Below the pieces are notes generated by a model. The model ran no database searches. It saw only the letters and a program-made list of their open reading frames with translations, and had not been told where the DNA came from. The position numbers were made by a program, and so were the translations under genes. A DNA stretch of 38,068 nucleotides from Alphaproteobacteria bacterium (GTDB lineage Bacteria; Pseudomonadota; Alphaproteobacteria; UBA2966). The DNA is taken from NCBI GenBank assembly GCA_018650465.1, contig JABIFY010000040.1, forward strand, positions 1 to 38,068, written 5' to 3'. Positions 7,718 through 14,597 of the stretch are shown here, piece by piece; position 1 is the first letter of the stretch; each line of letters opens with the position of its first letter.

Positions 7718-9136
7718 TTAATTAAGTTTTTTTACATATTCCGCAGCCGACTGACCGGCCAATCGGCCCAATGTCAAGGCCGTACACAGCCCTGCAGCCG
7801 GGAGATAACCAGTTGCCCCGTTCCCGGAGATGCCCTGTGCCGTCCCGCCTCCAGCAAAGAAATTTGGTAACAAACCACCATCTTTCTTCAGAACTTGTGC
7901 GCGACTGTCCACCTTTAATCCACCCTGTGTGTGATAAAGCGCGCCTGTGATGCGTATCGCCCGATACCCTGGTTGTAGTTTTGGCTCGTTACCAAAATCC
8001 CGACCAAAAGGACACTGGGCGCGACCATCAACGATATCATCAACAGATGCCATGGTTTGTGCCAAGGCATCGCCTGGAACACCGATCACCTCCGCCAGTT
8101 GGCTCAATGTATCTGCCACCCGGACAGCGCCCAGTTCCGAGAGCTGCCGGTATTCTGGCATGTCATCGCAGCGCGCGCCGCGCACGTCATCAAATATCAA
8201 CCAGGCTATTCCCGACGGCTGGTCCAGAACACGTTGTGCTTGTCCGGAAATGTTGGCAATTTCGTCAGAGAACCTTTGGCCCAGAATATTCACGGCGATG
8301 CCGCCGCCCATGACCACATCATAGTTTACTGAAATCGCGTGGGGCTCAGCGAGGGCACCATATCCCTGAAAGGCGTTCATGCCATCAACAGCACCACCGA
8401 GTTCCATACCCCAGAGGATGCCATCGCCTTTGTTTCCTTCGTGGCCAAAATACTTGTAATTCTTTGCATTACCGAATTCAGGGATGAACTTGCGGATCAT
8501 TTCCCGATTGCCCCCAAACCCACACGTCGACGCAATCAAGGCCTTGCATCCGATCCGTTCCTCGCTGCCATCGGGCCGCTGGAACGAAACCCCTCGGACC
8601 AGCCCGGTATCGGTCGCGAACAAACCAGTCACATGGGCATCAGTGACGATATCAACGCCAATATTTGCTGCAGCGCCGGCGAGTGCTCCCGACAATTCCT
8701 CGCCCGTTTTCGATGGCACACCATGCATTCGATTCACCGAGTGTCCGAAAAAACCACTCCAGCTTGGACTGACGGAGAATGGAACATCAAATTTGTCCGT
8801 GAGCCAATCAACAGTCGGGCCGGAATTTCCAGCCACCGTTCGCGCAATGACTTCGTCCGCCTGGCCAGAAGTTTTTGCCATGATGTCGGCATAGAAAATA
8901 TCTGGTGAATCCTCTATCTGAGACTCCGTTTGGGATTTGGTTCCCGCCGCACAAACATATCCCTGTGACATGGCGGTACTGCCTGCCGGAACGGGGTCGC
9001 GCTCCAGCACGATGACTTCCGCGCCTTCGGATCGTGCTGCCAGTCCCGCAGTCAGGCCGCAACCACCTGCCCCAATGACCAGAACCGGAACTTCCATATC
9101 GAAATCGATATTTTCATAAGAAATACTTGTAGCCAT
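7718..9136 (-). CDS. FAD-dependent fumarate-reductase-like oxidoreductase
   Basis: 472 residues of the FAD_binding_2 (fumarate reductase/flavocytochrome c flavoprotein, 3-ketosteroid dehydrogenase) family. The N-terminus has a Rossmann FAD site (VIGAGGCGLTAG, 20-31, then LERD). His402 in HTQGGLKVD matches the substrate-binding H-T-x-G-G block, and GNGATGYLPAAGLCTALTLGRLAG is the closing FAD motif. There is no signal peptide or heme motif, so it is a soluble, cytoplasmic enzyme, probably reducing or forming an alpha,beta double bond in a carboxylate. It diverges from the citE-type gene, and the shared region 9251-9298 carries one operator within both promoters. Confidence 0.87.
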   Translation of the reverse strand: MATSISYENIDFDMEVPVLVIGAGGCGLTAGLAARSEGAEVIVLERDPVPAGSTAMSQGYVCAAGTKSQTESQIEDSPDIFYADIMAKTSGQADEVIARTVAGNSGPTVDWLTDKFDVPFSVSPSWSGFFGHSVNRMHGVPSKTGEELSGALAGAAANIGVDIVTDAHVTGLFATDTGLVRGVSFQRPDGSEERIGCKALIASTCGFGGNREMIRKFIPEFGNAKNYKYFGHEGNKGDGILWGMELGGAVDGMNAFQGYGALAEPHAISVNYDVVMGGGIAVNILGQRFSDEIANISGQAQRVLDQPSGIAWLIFDDVRGARCDDMPEYRQLSELGAVRVADTLSQLAEVIGVPGDALAQTMASVDDIVDGRAQCPFGRDFGNEPKLQPGYRAIRITGALYHTQGGLKVDSRAQVLKKDGGLLPNFFAGGGTAQGISGNGATGYLPAAGLCTALTLGRLAGQSAAEYVKKLN

Positions 9137-9250
9137 GCCACCCCTGCGCTGGCCGACCCAGCGCCTCCCCTGGAAACAGATATCGTCCGGCGGTTGCCGA
9201 CATACGATATGACAGACCCCCTCTTTGCAGGCCCCAATATTTCATCGCAC

Positions 9251-9291
9251 TTGACAAAATACCTGGCCATCATAGAATTTGTCCGGACAAA
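9251..9291 (+). promoter_or_regulatory. Promoter and operator of the lyase/CoA-transferase operon
   Basis: TTGACA (9251-9256), 16 bases, TAGAAT (9273-9278), one base, then TGTCCGGACA (9280-9289); the full palindrome extends to TTTGTCCGGACAAA. Predicted transcription begins inside the operator, about 27 bases before the ATG at 9312. About 40 bp of this promoter recur almost unchanged at 13064-13103. Confidence 0.8.
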
Positions 9292-9298
9292 CTGTCAA
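9269..9298 (-). promoter_or_regulatory. Divergent promoter of the flavoprotein gene
   Basis: On the minus strand TTGACA (9298-9293), 18 bases and TATGAT (9274-9269) form a near-consensus promoter whose spacer contains the same TGTCCGGACA operator. One operator could therefore control both directions, with the flavoprotein start codon about 125 bases downstream. Confidence 0.6.
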
Positions 9299-9311
9299 TG
9301 TGGAAAACCTT

Positions 9312-10157
9312 ATGACAAATATCTGCCGGTCACTTCTTTTTGCCCCGGGTTCACGCCCGGAAATATTCGCCAAAACACTGGTCGCCGGTGCCGATCTGGT
9401 GGCAATTGACCTGGAAGACGCAGTGGCCCCTGCCTTGAAGGCAGATGCCAGGATCGCTGGCATTCGTTTTCTTGGCGAAAGTGACGGCACCGGACCACGC
9501 CGGGCGTTACGCATGAATGCCCTGGACACCGCTTTTGGCTTGACTGATCTTGTTGCGGTCGCTGAGGCCTCGCTGCAACATGGATTGTTGTTCATGCCCA
9601 AGATCAACAGCCCGCGTGACCTGCAGATCGCAGATACTGTCCTCACTGCCGCTGGATCAGGATTGGGTCTGATCGCCCTTATCGAAACCCTTGATGGCCT
9701 TGAGGCAGTGCATGAAATTGCGCAAGCCACACCGCGTCTGGAATTGATGATGTTTGGCGGTGTCGATTTTTCGGTCGAGTTGGGAACCACGCTGGACCGC
9801 GAGCCGCTGCATTACGCCCGGTCCCGGATCATCCATGCCGCCAGACGCGCCGGTATCCCTGCTCTGGATGTTCCGACAATCGCTTTTCGTGATGATGATA
9901 TCGTTCGCTCCGACGCCGAATATGCACGCTTGCTTGGCTTTTCCGGAAAGGCCGTTTTGCACCCGTCGAATGTGGCAACAGTGAATGAAGCCTTTTCACC
10001 GTCAGATGCCGAGGTTGAAGAGGCAAAGGCGATCATTGCGGCCTTTGAAGCCAGTGACACAGGCGTCGCTGTTCTTGACGGAAAACTGGTCGAGGCACCT
10101 GTCGTAAAGTCGATGCAGAATATCCTTGCCCTTGCCGCAGCAGAAGGTCGGGAGTGA
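9312..10157 (+). CDS. HpcH/HpaI (CitE-type) acyl-CoA lyase
   Basis: 281 residues from the ATG at 9312. CitE-type enzymes of the HpcH/HpaI superfamily cleave malyl-CoA, methylmalyl-CoA or citramalyl-CoA to an acyl-CoA and a 2-oxo acid, using Mg. Diagnostic pieces: RSLLFAPGSRPE (6-17), DLEDAV (33-38), Arg67, Glu125 (ALIET) and Asp152 (FGGVDFS), the last two being metal ligands. A longer reading from TTG 9279 would begin inside the operator at the transcription start and is rejected. A five-codon frame (MWKTL, ATG at 9298) ends in a TGA that overlaps this ATG. The stop overlaps the CoA-transferase start, so the two are co-translated. Citramalyl-CoA-like lyase is my best guess. Confidence 0.88.
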   Translation: MTNICRSLLFAPGSRPEIFAKTLVAGADLVAIDLEDAVAPALKADARIAGIRFLGESDGTGPRRALRMNALDTAFGLTDLVAVAEASLQHGLLFMPKINSPRDLQIADTVLTAAGSGLGLIALIETLDGLEAVHEIAQATPRLELMMFGGVDFSVELGTTLDREPLHYARSRIIHAARRAGIPALDVPTIAFRDDDIVRSDAEYARLLGFSGKAVLHPSNVATVNEAFSPSDAEVEEAKAIIAAFEASDTGVAVLDGKLVEAPVVKSMQNILALAAAEGRE

Positions 10158-11362
10158 TGACACTTCGACCCCTGGACGGCGTGCGGATCATATCGGTTGA
10201 ACAATATGGGGCCGCGCCTTTTGCAACCATGTACATGGCGGATATGGGTGCCGACGTCATCAAGATAGAACAGCCTCCGAATTCCAATGGCCGTGGCGGT
10301 GATAGTTCACGGGCCTCAGGCCCCCATTTCCTGGGCCCCAACAACAGCCATTTCTTTCAAACATTCAATAAATCGAAGAAGAGCCTCACCCTCAACCTGA
10401 AAAACCCGGATGCGAAGGAAGTCCTGCATCGTCTGGTGGCAGGTGCCGACGCCGTCACCAACAACATGCGCGGTGCCCAGGTTGCACGTAACGGCCTTAA
10501 CTATGAAAGCTTGAAAGCATGTAACCCCGCCATTGTCTGCGGGCATCTTTCCGGCTATGGCCGCAAAGGGCCGCGGGCCGATTGGCCTGCCTACGATTAT
10601 CTGGCACAGGCCGAGGCCGGATTTATGGCTTTGACCGGCGAGCCCGATGGCCCGCCACAACGCATGGGCTTGTCAATCATCGACTACCTCGGCGGCATCA
10701 CGCTGGCCTTTTCCGTAACTGCTGGCATCGTCGGCGCCCTGAAATCAGGCAAGGGTCGGGATATCGACGTCACCCTTTTTGATGTCGCCATGCATCAGCT
10801 GACTTATCCCGCAACATGGTATCTCAACGAGGGCGACGTCGTTGAAAGACGGCCCAACTCCGGCCATCCAAGTGTCGTCCCTTGTGAAGTCATGCCAACA
10901 GGTGACGGATCGATATTTGTCATGTGCGTCCTGCCAAAGTTCTGGGAAGCCATGTGTAACGGACTGGGCAGGCCGGATCTGATCGAAGACGCCAGGTTTA
11001 ATACTCCGGGCTTACGTTACCAGAACCGGGACGACCTAATGGCGCTGCTGAATGTGGAAATGAAAACCAGGACAACAGCGGAATGGATGGCGCGTCTGGG
11101 TGGCAAGGTTCCCCTGGCACCCATCCTGTCCCTTCCTGACGCGCTCGAAAATCCTTTTTTCGTTGAGAGTGACGGGATCGAAAGCATGGACCTGCCCCAG
11201 CGCAAGAATTTTCGCATGGTCGCCAGCCCCATCAGACTTGATGGACATCGCGCAACTGGAAAACCGGCACCGGAACTTGGCGCCGACACAGATCAAATCC
11301 TGACGGAATTGGGATATAGCACCAATCAAATTACAGCGTTGCGCGGAAACGGAACGATATGA
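10157..11362 (+). CDS. CaiB/BaiF (family III) CoA-transferase
   Basis: 401 residues. Family III CoA-transferases move CoA from a donor such as succinyl-CoA to a carboxylic acid; itaconate and mesaconate CoA-transferases are among them. The N-terminal block GVRIISVEQYGAAPFATMYMADMGADVIKIE is the family signature, and Asp176 in LSIIDYLGG is the expected catalytic nucleophile. It starts at ATG 10157 (GTG 10154 is possible), sharing one base with the lyase stop, behind AAGG/GGGAG. Coupling to a CitE-type lyase strongly suggests that it activates the acid that this lyase later cleaves. A second family member is at 28501. Confidence 0.92.
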   Translation: MTLRPLDGVRIISVEQYGAAPFATMYMADMGADVIKIEQPPNSNGRGGDSSRASGPHFLGPNNSHFFQTFNKSKKSLTLNLKNPDAKEVLHRLVAGADAVTNNMRGAQVARNGLNYESLKACNPAIVCGHLSGYGRKGPRADWPAYDYLAQAEAGFMALTGEPDGPPQRMGLSIIDYLGGITLAFSVTAGIVGALKSGKGRDIDVTLFDVAMHQLTYPATWYLNEGDVVERRPNSGHPSVVPCEVMPTGDGSIFVMCVLPKFWEAMCNGLGRPDLIEDARFNTPGLRYQNRDDLMALLNVEMKTRTTAEWMARLGGKVPLAPILSLPDALENPFFVESDGIESMDLPQRKNFRMVASPIRLDGHRATGKPAPELGADTDQILTELGYSTNQITALRGNGTI

Positions 11363-11524
11363 AAAACAATTTATCAAGGTTGAACTACCAGGTAGTAGAA
11401 AACCGAAATCAATCTTTCCAAAAAAGACATCTCCCCCGTTTCATTTGACAATAGTCAAAGCGGGTTTTCAGTCAGAACCTGAATATTGGTTGCAATCGCA
11501 TTTTTGCACCAGAAAGAAAATAAA

Positions 11525-12196
11525 ATGGATATCGATCTACAAGGCGTACTAATTTTCTTCCATGTTCTGTTATTTGGCTATTGGTTGGGGTCTGACCTCG
11601 GCGTTTTCTATTGTGACAGCCAATTGACCAGGGAAGACCTTAGTCTTGAGGAGCGATTGCGCGTTCGGGATATCCGAAAAAATATCGACATGGCACCGCG
11701 CACATGCGCGCCGTTGATTTTACCCATTGGCTTTACCCTTGCGCTGCAGCATGGGTCTCAAATAGACGGGGTGTGGCTTGTGGTGGTTTGGGTGCTCAGC
11801 CTGCTCTGGTTGCTCACATTGTGGGTGGAACGACTTTCCGTTGGTACACCACGAGAAGCCGGGCTCAACAAGGCTAATCGCAAAGTCTGGTTTCTGATGG
11901 CGTTCGCGATGACGGCACTGGGCGTTTATGCCCTGGTTACTGGCAACCTTGTTTCCGAGACCTGGTTAGCGGCGAAAATAGCGCTCTACGGTCTTATGGT
12001 TCTCAGTGCCACATGGATTTTGCGCGCGGCAGATCACTGGGAGCCAATATTTGAAATGGTCAGAGCCGGTGGTGCGGAAAAAATTGAAGGCGAAAAAAGA
12101 ATGAAAAGGAACCGGATCAATGCCGGAAGCGCTGCCGGAACCTTATGGGTTGTTGTTCTTCTGATCGCCTTCCTGGGTGCAACCAAGCCGTTCTGA
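11525..12196 (+). CDS. Conserved integral membrane protein, function unknown
   Basis: 223 residues from ATG 11525, which follows AGAAAGA; an upstream frame from 11486 adds 13 unlikely residues. It has four or five hydrophobic segments, beginning with VLIFFHVLLFGYWLGSDLGVFY, then a polar loop (REDLSLEERLRVRDIRKNIDMAPR) and PLILPIGFTLAL. The paired His and Asp in the first two segments are suggestive of a ligand or metal site, but I recognise no defined family. It lies 162 bases after the CoA-transferase on the same strand and is convergent with the racemase-superfamily gene. The gap holds the palindrome ACTACC-A-GGTAGT (11384-11396) and TTTGAC-AATA-GTCAAA, so it may have its own promoter. Confidence 0.7.
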   Translation: MDIDLQGVLIFFHVLLFGYWLGSDLGVFYCDSQLTREDLSLEERLRVRDIRKNIDMAPRTCAPLILPIGFTLALQHGSQIDGVWLVVVWVLSLLWLLTLWVERLSVGTPREAGLNKANRKVWFLMAFAMTALGVYALVTGNLVSETWLAAKIALYGLMVLSATWILRAADHWEPIFEMVRAGGAEKIEGEKRMKRNRINAGSAAGTLWVVVLLIAFLGATKPF

Positions 12197-12219
12197 GGGT
12201 ATCGTCCATAATTCAGGTC

Positions 12220-12981
12220 TTAGTGCTCGGACAACAGACGCCCATATCCAAAAATCTTGTCGTCTATGCCAGACTGGCGCAGGGCAAAATGATAAATGGC
12301 CGTATTGATGGCGACGACCGGCTTTTCCAGCCAACGCTCTGCTTCTGCCGCGATAGCACCAAGGCATAGATTTGTTCCAACCTGGATAATGAGATCCGGT
12401 TCGCTGGCGTTCAGTTCCTTGAGGGAATTCACCAGGTCTTCTTCTTTTTGGCAGGCAATATGGATCGGACTGCGGGCCTTCAAACCCTTCAGAGCGACAA
12501 CCTCAAGGCCAATTTCCGTAAAATAGCGGCGGACCATCTCGTCGCCTACCGGCCAATAGGGCGTCAGCACTGCGACCCGTTTTGCCTTAAAGGCATCAAC
12601 AGCTGTTTGACAAGCCTCTGAACCAAGAGCCACCGGCAGACCACCAGCGCGTTCGCTCAAACGTTTTTTCAGGATTTCGCTGCCACCTTTGCCATCCCAA
12701 AAGGTTTCCGCTGACATACCGAGTACAATCATATCCGGCTCGCACGTGATCATGTCATCAACAGAGCGATCAAGTGTGCCCTTGATTTGCTCAATCAGTT
12801 TTTCGAAATCTGCATCTGAATTCAGATCGATATTATCAACATGAAACCGCCCCGTGTTGTTGCTCACACCTTCGGGTGCCAGACGGGCAAATTCGCTCTC
12901 GACAATTGTGTTGGTCGATGGCACCAGGACGCCAAATTTTGCGCGGTATCCGATCGGGTCGATCATTCTTTCGGTTTTCAT
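12220..12981 (-). CDS. Asp/Glu racemase-superfamily enzyme (maleate isomerase/arylmalonate decarboxylase-like)
   Basis: 253 residues. The start FGVLVPSTNTIVESE (16-30) and the end GYGRLLSEH match the maleate isomerase/arylmalonate decarboxylase branch of the superfamily, whose members isomerise or decarboxylate small dicarboxylates with one or two catalytic Cys. Here the first Cys position is Ser90 (LGMSAETFWDG). The second block reads IIQVGTNLCLG, with Cys206 a few residues beyond the usual place. A two-Cys isomerase or racemase mechanism is therefore unlikely; decarboxylase or another reaction is possible. ATG at 12981 follows GGAAG. The gene diverges from the CMD protein at 13289, and a second type of palindrome sits 28 bases upstream of the start. 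Confidence 0.8.
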   Translation of the reverse strand: MKTERMIDPIGYRAKFGVLVPSTNTIVESEFARLAPEGVSNNTGRFHVDNIDLNSDADFEKLIEQIKGTLDRSVDDMITCEPDMIVLGMSAETFWDGKGGSEILKKRLSERAGGLPVALGSEACQTAVDAFKAKRVAVLTPYWPVGDEMVRRYFTEIGLEVVALKGLKARSPIHIACQKEEDLVNSLKELNASEPDLIIQVGTNLCLGAIAAEAERWLEKPVVAINTAIYHFALRQSGIDDKIFGYGRLLSEH

Positions 12982-13008
12982 TTTTCTTCCAGTCTGCTTT
13001 GAAAATAC

Positions 13009-13030
13009 TTCGGGATATTCATATCCCGAA
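13009..13030. promoter_or_regulatory. 22-bp perfect palindrome, second operator type
   Basis: TTCGGGATAT, two bases (TC), then ATATCCCGAA form a perfect inverted repeat just upstream of the racemase-superfamily gene. A copy of one arm, ATATCCCGAA, lies at 13108-13117, beyond the TGTCCGGACA operator. With only a two-base centre it looks more like a protein site than a hairpin, and it is unrelated to the GntR-type site, so a second regulator may act here. Confidence 0.5.
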
Positions 13031-13063
13031 CAAGTGCAACGGCACCTGTGAAATCATGTGAAC

Positions 13064-13103
13064 TTGACAAAATACCTATTATCATAAAATTTGTCCGGAC
13101 AAA
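13064..13103 (+). promoter_or_regulatory. Promoter and operator facing the CMD-family gene
   Basis: TTGACA (13064-13069), 15 bases, TAAAAT (13085-13090), one base, TGTCCGGACA (13092-13101, extended to TTTGTCCGGACAAA). It shares about 36 of 40 bases with the promoter at 9251. The predicted leader to the gene at 13289 is about 190 bases. A degenerate half-site CCGGACA follows at 13125-13131. The operator also lies about 110 bases upstream of the divergent gene ending at 12220, whose promoter is less clear. Confidence 0.7.
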
Positions 13104-13288
13104 ATAAATATCCCGAATAAATTCCCGGACAGCCAAATTTTCCTTGATATGACTCAGCCTACTTTACATGTCCCAGGAGAATTGAAATATCGGATTTATT
13201 GCATTGGGGACCATTGACCAGCCCTTGGCGTGGTGGCTTCGAGAAATAGCCCCTATGCAAATAATGTGAGTAAAGAAGGAACCAGATC

Positions 13289-13654
13289 ATGAGTGACCTC
13301 AACGAACGAAGAGAAAAAGGAAAAAGCCTGGCAGCCAAACTATTGGACGGCGTTCCCCCGCCGGCAAAGATGCCAAAAAAGTTTGTAGACTACACTCTCG
13401 AACATGTGTTCGGCGATGTTTGGCAGGATGAGTCCATGTCCCTCGAGGAACGCTCGTTGGTCACGTGTACAATGCTGGTGGTAATGAACCGTGAACCCGA
13501 AATGCGCGTACATTTTCGCGGTGCATATAATCTCGGCATTCCAAAGGAAAAAATTGAAGGCATGATCATTCATGCCGCCCATTATGGTGGCTGGCCAGTT
13601 GCGGCTTCAGCTTTCAGGGTCCTTGCTGAAGCCTGGCCTGAAGACCAGGGCTAG
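13289..13654 (+). CDS. Carboxymuconolactone decarboxylase-family (AhpD-fold) protein
   Basis: 121 residues, matching the small all-helical CMD domain: an entry helix (residues 5-40), then SLEERSLVTCTMLVVMN, EMRVHFRGAYNLGIPKEKIEGMIIHAAHYGGWPVAASAFRVLAEA. The H-x3-A and G-x4-E-x3-E/I pattern followed by YGG-P is diagnostic. The redox CxxC of true AhpD is absent, so it is more like the gamma-carboxymuconolactone decarboxylase side of the fold, but many members have no known reaction. AAGGA lies seven bases before the ATG. It is convergent with gntR and expressed from an operator-bearing promoter, so it belongs to the regulon. Confidence 0.85.
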   Translation: MSDLNERREKGKSLAAKLLDGVPPPAKMPKKFVDYTLEHVFGDVWQDESMSLEERSLVTCTMLVVMNREPEMRVHFRGAYNLGIPKEKIEGMIIHAAHYGGWPVAASAFRVLAEAWPEDQG

Positions 13655-13682
13655 TCAGGTCATTTTTTGCCGGGAGAGCAGG

Positions 13683-14417
13683 CTAATCATCTCGCTTTAG
13701 ATGCATGACGTAACTGAATTCTTCCGCCGGCGTCCAGTTGAAAGACGTCTGGATCGGCATATCGTCGAGTGCCAGGTATCGCCGAATTGCCAAAACTGAC
13801 CAACTTTTTTCACTTCGGCCAAGCGCCTTGGCGACATCTTCCGGAAAAACCTCGGCACTGATCGTCTGAACAGCTTCACTGACACTTACGCCAAACCGGG
13901 CCTCTATCAAATCATAATGTGGTCCGCTCAGATCATGGAGTTCCGGTTCGATTTTGCGAAAGGCCTCGTTGATATATATTCTTGTATAATTTAATGCCCG
14001 GCCCTGAGGGTTCCGCCGCAAGGCATCGACCTGTAGCCACTTGGACCCTGATGGTCGGCCCAGTATTTGTGCAATTTCGTCGTCAACAATGACCATTTTG
14101 CTGTCAATATAATCAAGTTTGGTTAGCGTGGCATATTGATGCAACTCGCTTATCGACTGCATCCGGTGGGAATAAACTTGCGGTCCATTCTCTGCAACAA
14201 CCTGGGAACCAGAACCCTGACGGCGTTCGACAATGCCACGTTCTGCCAACCGCCGAAGCGCTTCCCGAACTGTATACCGGCTGATCCCAAATTCAGCACA
14301 CAGTTCCTTTTCTGTTGGTAACGTGCTGCCCACGGGGAAGACACCATTGCTGATGCGTTCCAACAAATCGTCAAAGACCTGTATGTATTTGGGCTTTAAT
14401 GTGTTGGTGTCGGTCAT
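13683..14417 (-). CDS. GntR-family transcriptional regulator (HutC/UTRA type)
   Basis: 244 residues: a winged helix-turn-helix (about 9-75; PTEKELCAEFGISRYTVREALRRLAERGIVERRQGSG) and a UTRA ligand-binding domain (about 95-235). HutC-type regulators bind as dimers to palindromes with GT and AC arms, and a small metabolite releases them. TGTCCGGACA has GT-N4-AC symmetry and occurs nine times around the gene, one copy being in its divergent upstream region, so this protein is the prime candidate to bind them and itself. The ligand may be a pathway acid or CoA ester. ATG at 14417 follows GGAG by six bases. Family certain; link to the operator inferred. Confidence 0.93.
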   Translation of the reverse strand: MTDTNTLKPKYIQVFDDLLERISNGVFPVGSTLPTEKELCAEFGISRYTVREALRRLAERGIVERRQGSGSQVVAENGPQVYSHRMQSISELHQYATLTKLDYIDSKMVIVDDEIAQILGRPSGSKWLQVDALRRNPQGRALNYTRIYINEAFRKIEPELHDLSGPHYDLIEARFGVSVSEAVQTISAEVFPEDVAKALGRSEKSWSVLAIRRYLALDDMPIQTSFNWTPAEEFSYVMHLKRDD

Positions 14418-14541
14418 AGTTGCTCCGGGTCACTTTTTTCTATCATACATGGTTCGATAAAATCAGCGCCACTTCTTTTATTCAAGTTTTCTAATTTAAG
14501 TCCAATCCAGGTTGCCTGCCCTGCTGAAGAACGCATTTGAC

Positions 14542-14580
14542 TTGCACCCTTCCAGCGATACGATATTATATGTCCGGACA
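14542..14580 (+). promoter_or_regulatory. Promoter and operator of mmgE-ligase-amidase operon
   Basis: TTGCAC (14542-14547), 16 bases, TATTAT (14564-14569), one base, then TGTCCGGACA (14571-14580). The geometry matches the other operator-bearing promoters. Transcription would start inside the operator, only about 20 bases before the GTG at 14598. Confidence 0.7.
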
Positions 14581-14593
14581 AATAATGAAAGTA
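14565..14593 (-). promoter_or_regulatory. Possible autoregulated gntR promoter
   Basis: On the minus strand a perfect TATAAT (14570-14565) abuts the operator at 14571-14580, which would lie in the spacer. The -35 (about 14593-14588, TACTTT) is poor. If real, the regulator represses its own gene, with a leader of about 150 bases. Confidence 0.4.
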
Positions 14594-14597
14594 GCCA

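Noticed and set aside
8224-8237. TTGTCCGGAAAT resembling the operator
   Set aside because: Only one arm fits, and it lies inside the flavoprotein coding sequence.
11384-11461. Inverted repeats ACTACC-A-GGTAGT and TTTGAC-AATA-GTCAAA as operators or a promoter for the membrane protein
   Set aside because: No matching -10 at proper spacing and no second copy; recorded only in the gene entry.
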